Source: Sphingomonas sp. 32-66-10
GTDB lineage: Bacteria > Pseudomonadota > Alphaproteobacteria > Sphingomonadales > Sphingomonadaceae
Length of the DNA: 35,628 nt
Direction of reading: 5' to 3'
NCBI GenBank assembly: GCA_002280565.1
Contig: NCEF01000018.1
Span: 1 to 35,628, forward strand
Position numbers and translations under genes: made by a program. Under the pieces are notes generated by a model. It ran no database searches, was not told the origin of the DNA, and saw only the letters and a list, made by a program, of their open reading frames with translations. Each line of letters opens with the position of its first letter. The first letter of the stretch is position 1. Shown here in pieces: positions 34,460-35,628 of this stretch.

Positions 34460-35491
34460 TCAGGGCAGGTCTGCGCGCTCCACCACATAGCCATTGGCAA
34501 TCGCCTCGGCCGCACGGCGCCGCACCTTGTCCGGCGCGGGGATCAGGCCGCGCTCGGTCAGCGGGCCGTTCGGTGCCCACATTGTGGCATAGAGCTTCAG
34601 GAAGTCCTGCAGCTCGGGCATCGCGTCGAGGTGCTTCTTCTTGACGTAGAGATAGAGGCTGCGCACGCCCGGATATTTCCCGTTGGCGATATCCTGATAG
34701 GTCGGCGTGACCCCGTCGATCGGCGCGCCGTGCAGACGCGACCGGTTCTTTTCGAGATAGGAATAGCCGACCACGCCGACTGCCTGACGATTGCCGGCCA
34801 GCCCCTCGACGATCAGATTATCGTCCTCGCCCTTTTCGACATAGGCGCCATCGGTGCGGAGCGTCCGACAGGCCGCACTGAACAGCGCGGGATCGGGGTT
34901 GGTCTTCAGCTCCTTGGCCGCCGGGTTGGCAGCAATGCATCCGGGTTCGAGGATCAGCTCGACAAAGGCTTCGCGCGTCCCGCTCGTCGATGGCGGGCCG
35001 AGCACGGTGATCGGCGTCGCGGGCAGGGCGGGATTGACGTCCTTCCACGTCTTGGCGGTGTTGGGCTTGCCCATCGGGTTCGCCGCAAGCGCCAGATAGA
35101 CGTCCTTGCGCGTTAGCGTCAGCTTGGGGCCGTCATTGGATTCGGCCATGGCAATGCCGTCGAGCCCGATCGGCACTTCGATGATGTCCTTGACCCCATT
35201 GGCCTGGCAGGTGTCGAATTCCTTGGCGTGCATGCGGCGCGATGCGTTGACAATGTCGGGATATTTCCCGCCCACGCCTTCACAGAAGCGGACCATGCCG
35301 CCGCCGGTACCGGTGGATTCGACCACCGGCGTACGGCGTCCCTCATCCTGCTCGACAAAGGCCGTCGCCACCGCCTTGGTAAAGGGCAGCACGGTCGAGG
35401 AGCCGACCACCGTGACCGCGCGCATCGATGTGCCGTCGCACGAAGCGAGCGTGACAGACGCGAGTGTAAGCAAACCAAGCCGTTTCAGCAT
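34460..35491 (-). CDS. pstS: Phosphate ABC transporter substrate-binding lipoprotein, PstS family
   Basis: Binds phosphate in the periplasm for the PstSCAB importer. The 343-residue protein has a lipoprotein signal (LASVTLASC, Cys18). The phosphate-binding segments are [38 protein letters not shown] and [14 protein letters not shown]. The end ([19 protein letters not shown]) is typical of the alphaproteobacterial PstS-like group. GGAGGAA lies about 7 nt before the ATG. The partner genes pstC, pstA and pstB are not in the window. The 137 nt beyond its start show no identifiable gene. Confidence 0.9.
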   Translation of the reverse strand: MLKRLGLLTLASVTLASCDGTSMRAVTVVGSSTVLPFTKAVATAFVEQDEGRRTPVVESTGTGGGMVRFCEGVGGKYPDIVNASRRMHAKEFDTCQANGVKDIIEVPIGLDGIAMAESNDGPKLTLTRKDVYLALAANPMGKPNTAKTWKDVNPALPATPITVLGPPSTSGTREAFVELILEPGCIAANPAAKELKTNPDPALFSAACRTLRTDGAYVEKGEDDNLIVEGLAGNRQAVGVVGYSYLEKNRSRLHGAPIDGVTPTYQDIANGKYPGVRSLYLYVKKKHLDAMPELQDFLKLYATMWAPNGPLTERGLIPAPDKVRRRAAEAIANGYVVERADLP

Positions 35492-35628
35492 CGCCGTTCC
35501 TCCCTATCCCAACGCGCACAGGGGGAGCGCCAACCAGCCGCATCCGCCACGCGCCTTGCAAATCCACGCAGCCCGATAATCTCCGGTGTCAGGTCATGTG
35601 TCGCGACAGCGCGCCATGCCGCGCCGCC

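Noticed and set aside
35586-35608. Repeated TGTC units upstream of pstS, as a Pho box.
   Set aside because: The repeats are 12 bp apart, not 11, and match the CTGTCAT consensus poorly.
1-35628. CRISPR arrays, tRNA or rRNA genes, insertion sequences, prophage, toxin-antitoxin or defence genes.
   Set aside because: None seen on reading both strands; no regularly spaced repeats, cloverleaf-like segments, transposase or integrase motifs.

Overview
The window looks like chromosomal DNA of a sphingomonad (alphaproteobacterium of the Sphingomonas type). The reasons are the uniformly high GC, a ChpT phosphotransferase of the CtrA pathway, candidate EcfG (GGAAC-N16/17-CGTT) and CtrA promoter motifs, and many short GC-rich palindromes in intergenic gaps. 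The genus is inferred from gene content, not from an rRNA. I see no rRNA, tRNA, insertion sequence, prophage or CRISPR array. Apart from a broken rpoH, this reads as an ordinary core-genome region.

Layout. 1-530: the end of a YbaB/EbfC gene and a small membrane protein behind an EcfG-like promoter. 690-3340, minus strand: rluD, rpoH, mtgA. The rpoH reading frame has lost about 45 codons of sigma region 2 and is frameshifted. 3350-6313: an M67 metallopeptidase, a divergent SDR/HxlR pair and a secreted serine hydrolase. 6416-8608: chpT, trhO and a glutathione S-transferase-like gene, tightly coupled. 8719-10614: a lipoprotein, a short RodZ-like HTH protein and a regulator with two HTH segments. 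10873-15984: chemotaxis cluster cheA-cheW-cheY-cheB-cheR. It has no receptor gene, CheA ends in what looks like a degenerate receiver domain, and a CtrA-like box precedes cheA. 16040-19340: peptidoglycan amidase, bifunctional NAD(P)HX repair enzyme and a RumA/RlmD-type RNA methyltransferase, with overlapping ends. 19337-22206: truA and fmt (minus) against recR and def (plus), a translation and recombination housekeeping group. 22352-24662: nitronate monooxygenase, gamma-carbonic anhydrase-like protein, GlsB-type stress membrane protein and a small membrane protein. 24872-27184: the two subunits of a 3-oxoacid CoA-transferase with a HAD-phosphatase-like lipoprotein gene inserted between them. 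27226-31022: membrane protein, membrane-anchored winged-helix regulator, SulP transporter and another membrane protein. 31098-34372: leuC, a small secreted or membrane ORF, leuD and a quinone-oxidoreductase-like gene. 34460-35491: a PstS-type phosphate-binding lipoprotein.

Functional threads. ChpT normally feeds phosphate to CtrA, and the box upstream of cheA suggests CtrA may control the chemotaxis genes. The small membrane protein at 239 and the GlsB-type gene at 24106 both carry EcfG-like promoters and may belong to the general stress response. Many convergent gene ends are separated by perfect or near-perfect palindromes of a few recurring types. One of these lies in frame inside fmt and adds residues to the protein.

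I did not find a clearly new defence or mobile system. The best items for a second look are the rpoH lesion, the pseudo-receiver CheA, the palindrome inside fmt, the phosphatase gene within the CoA-transferase operon, and the dual-HTH regulator beside the chemotaxis cluster.
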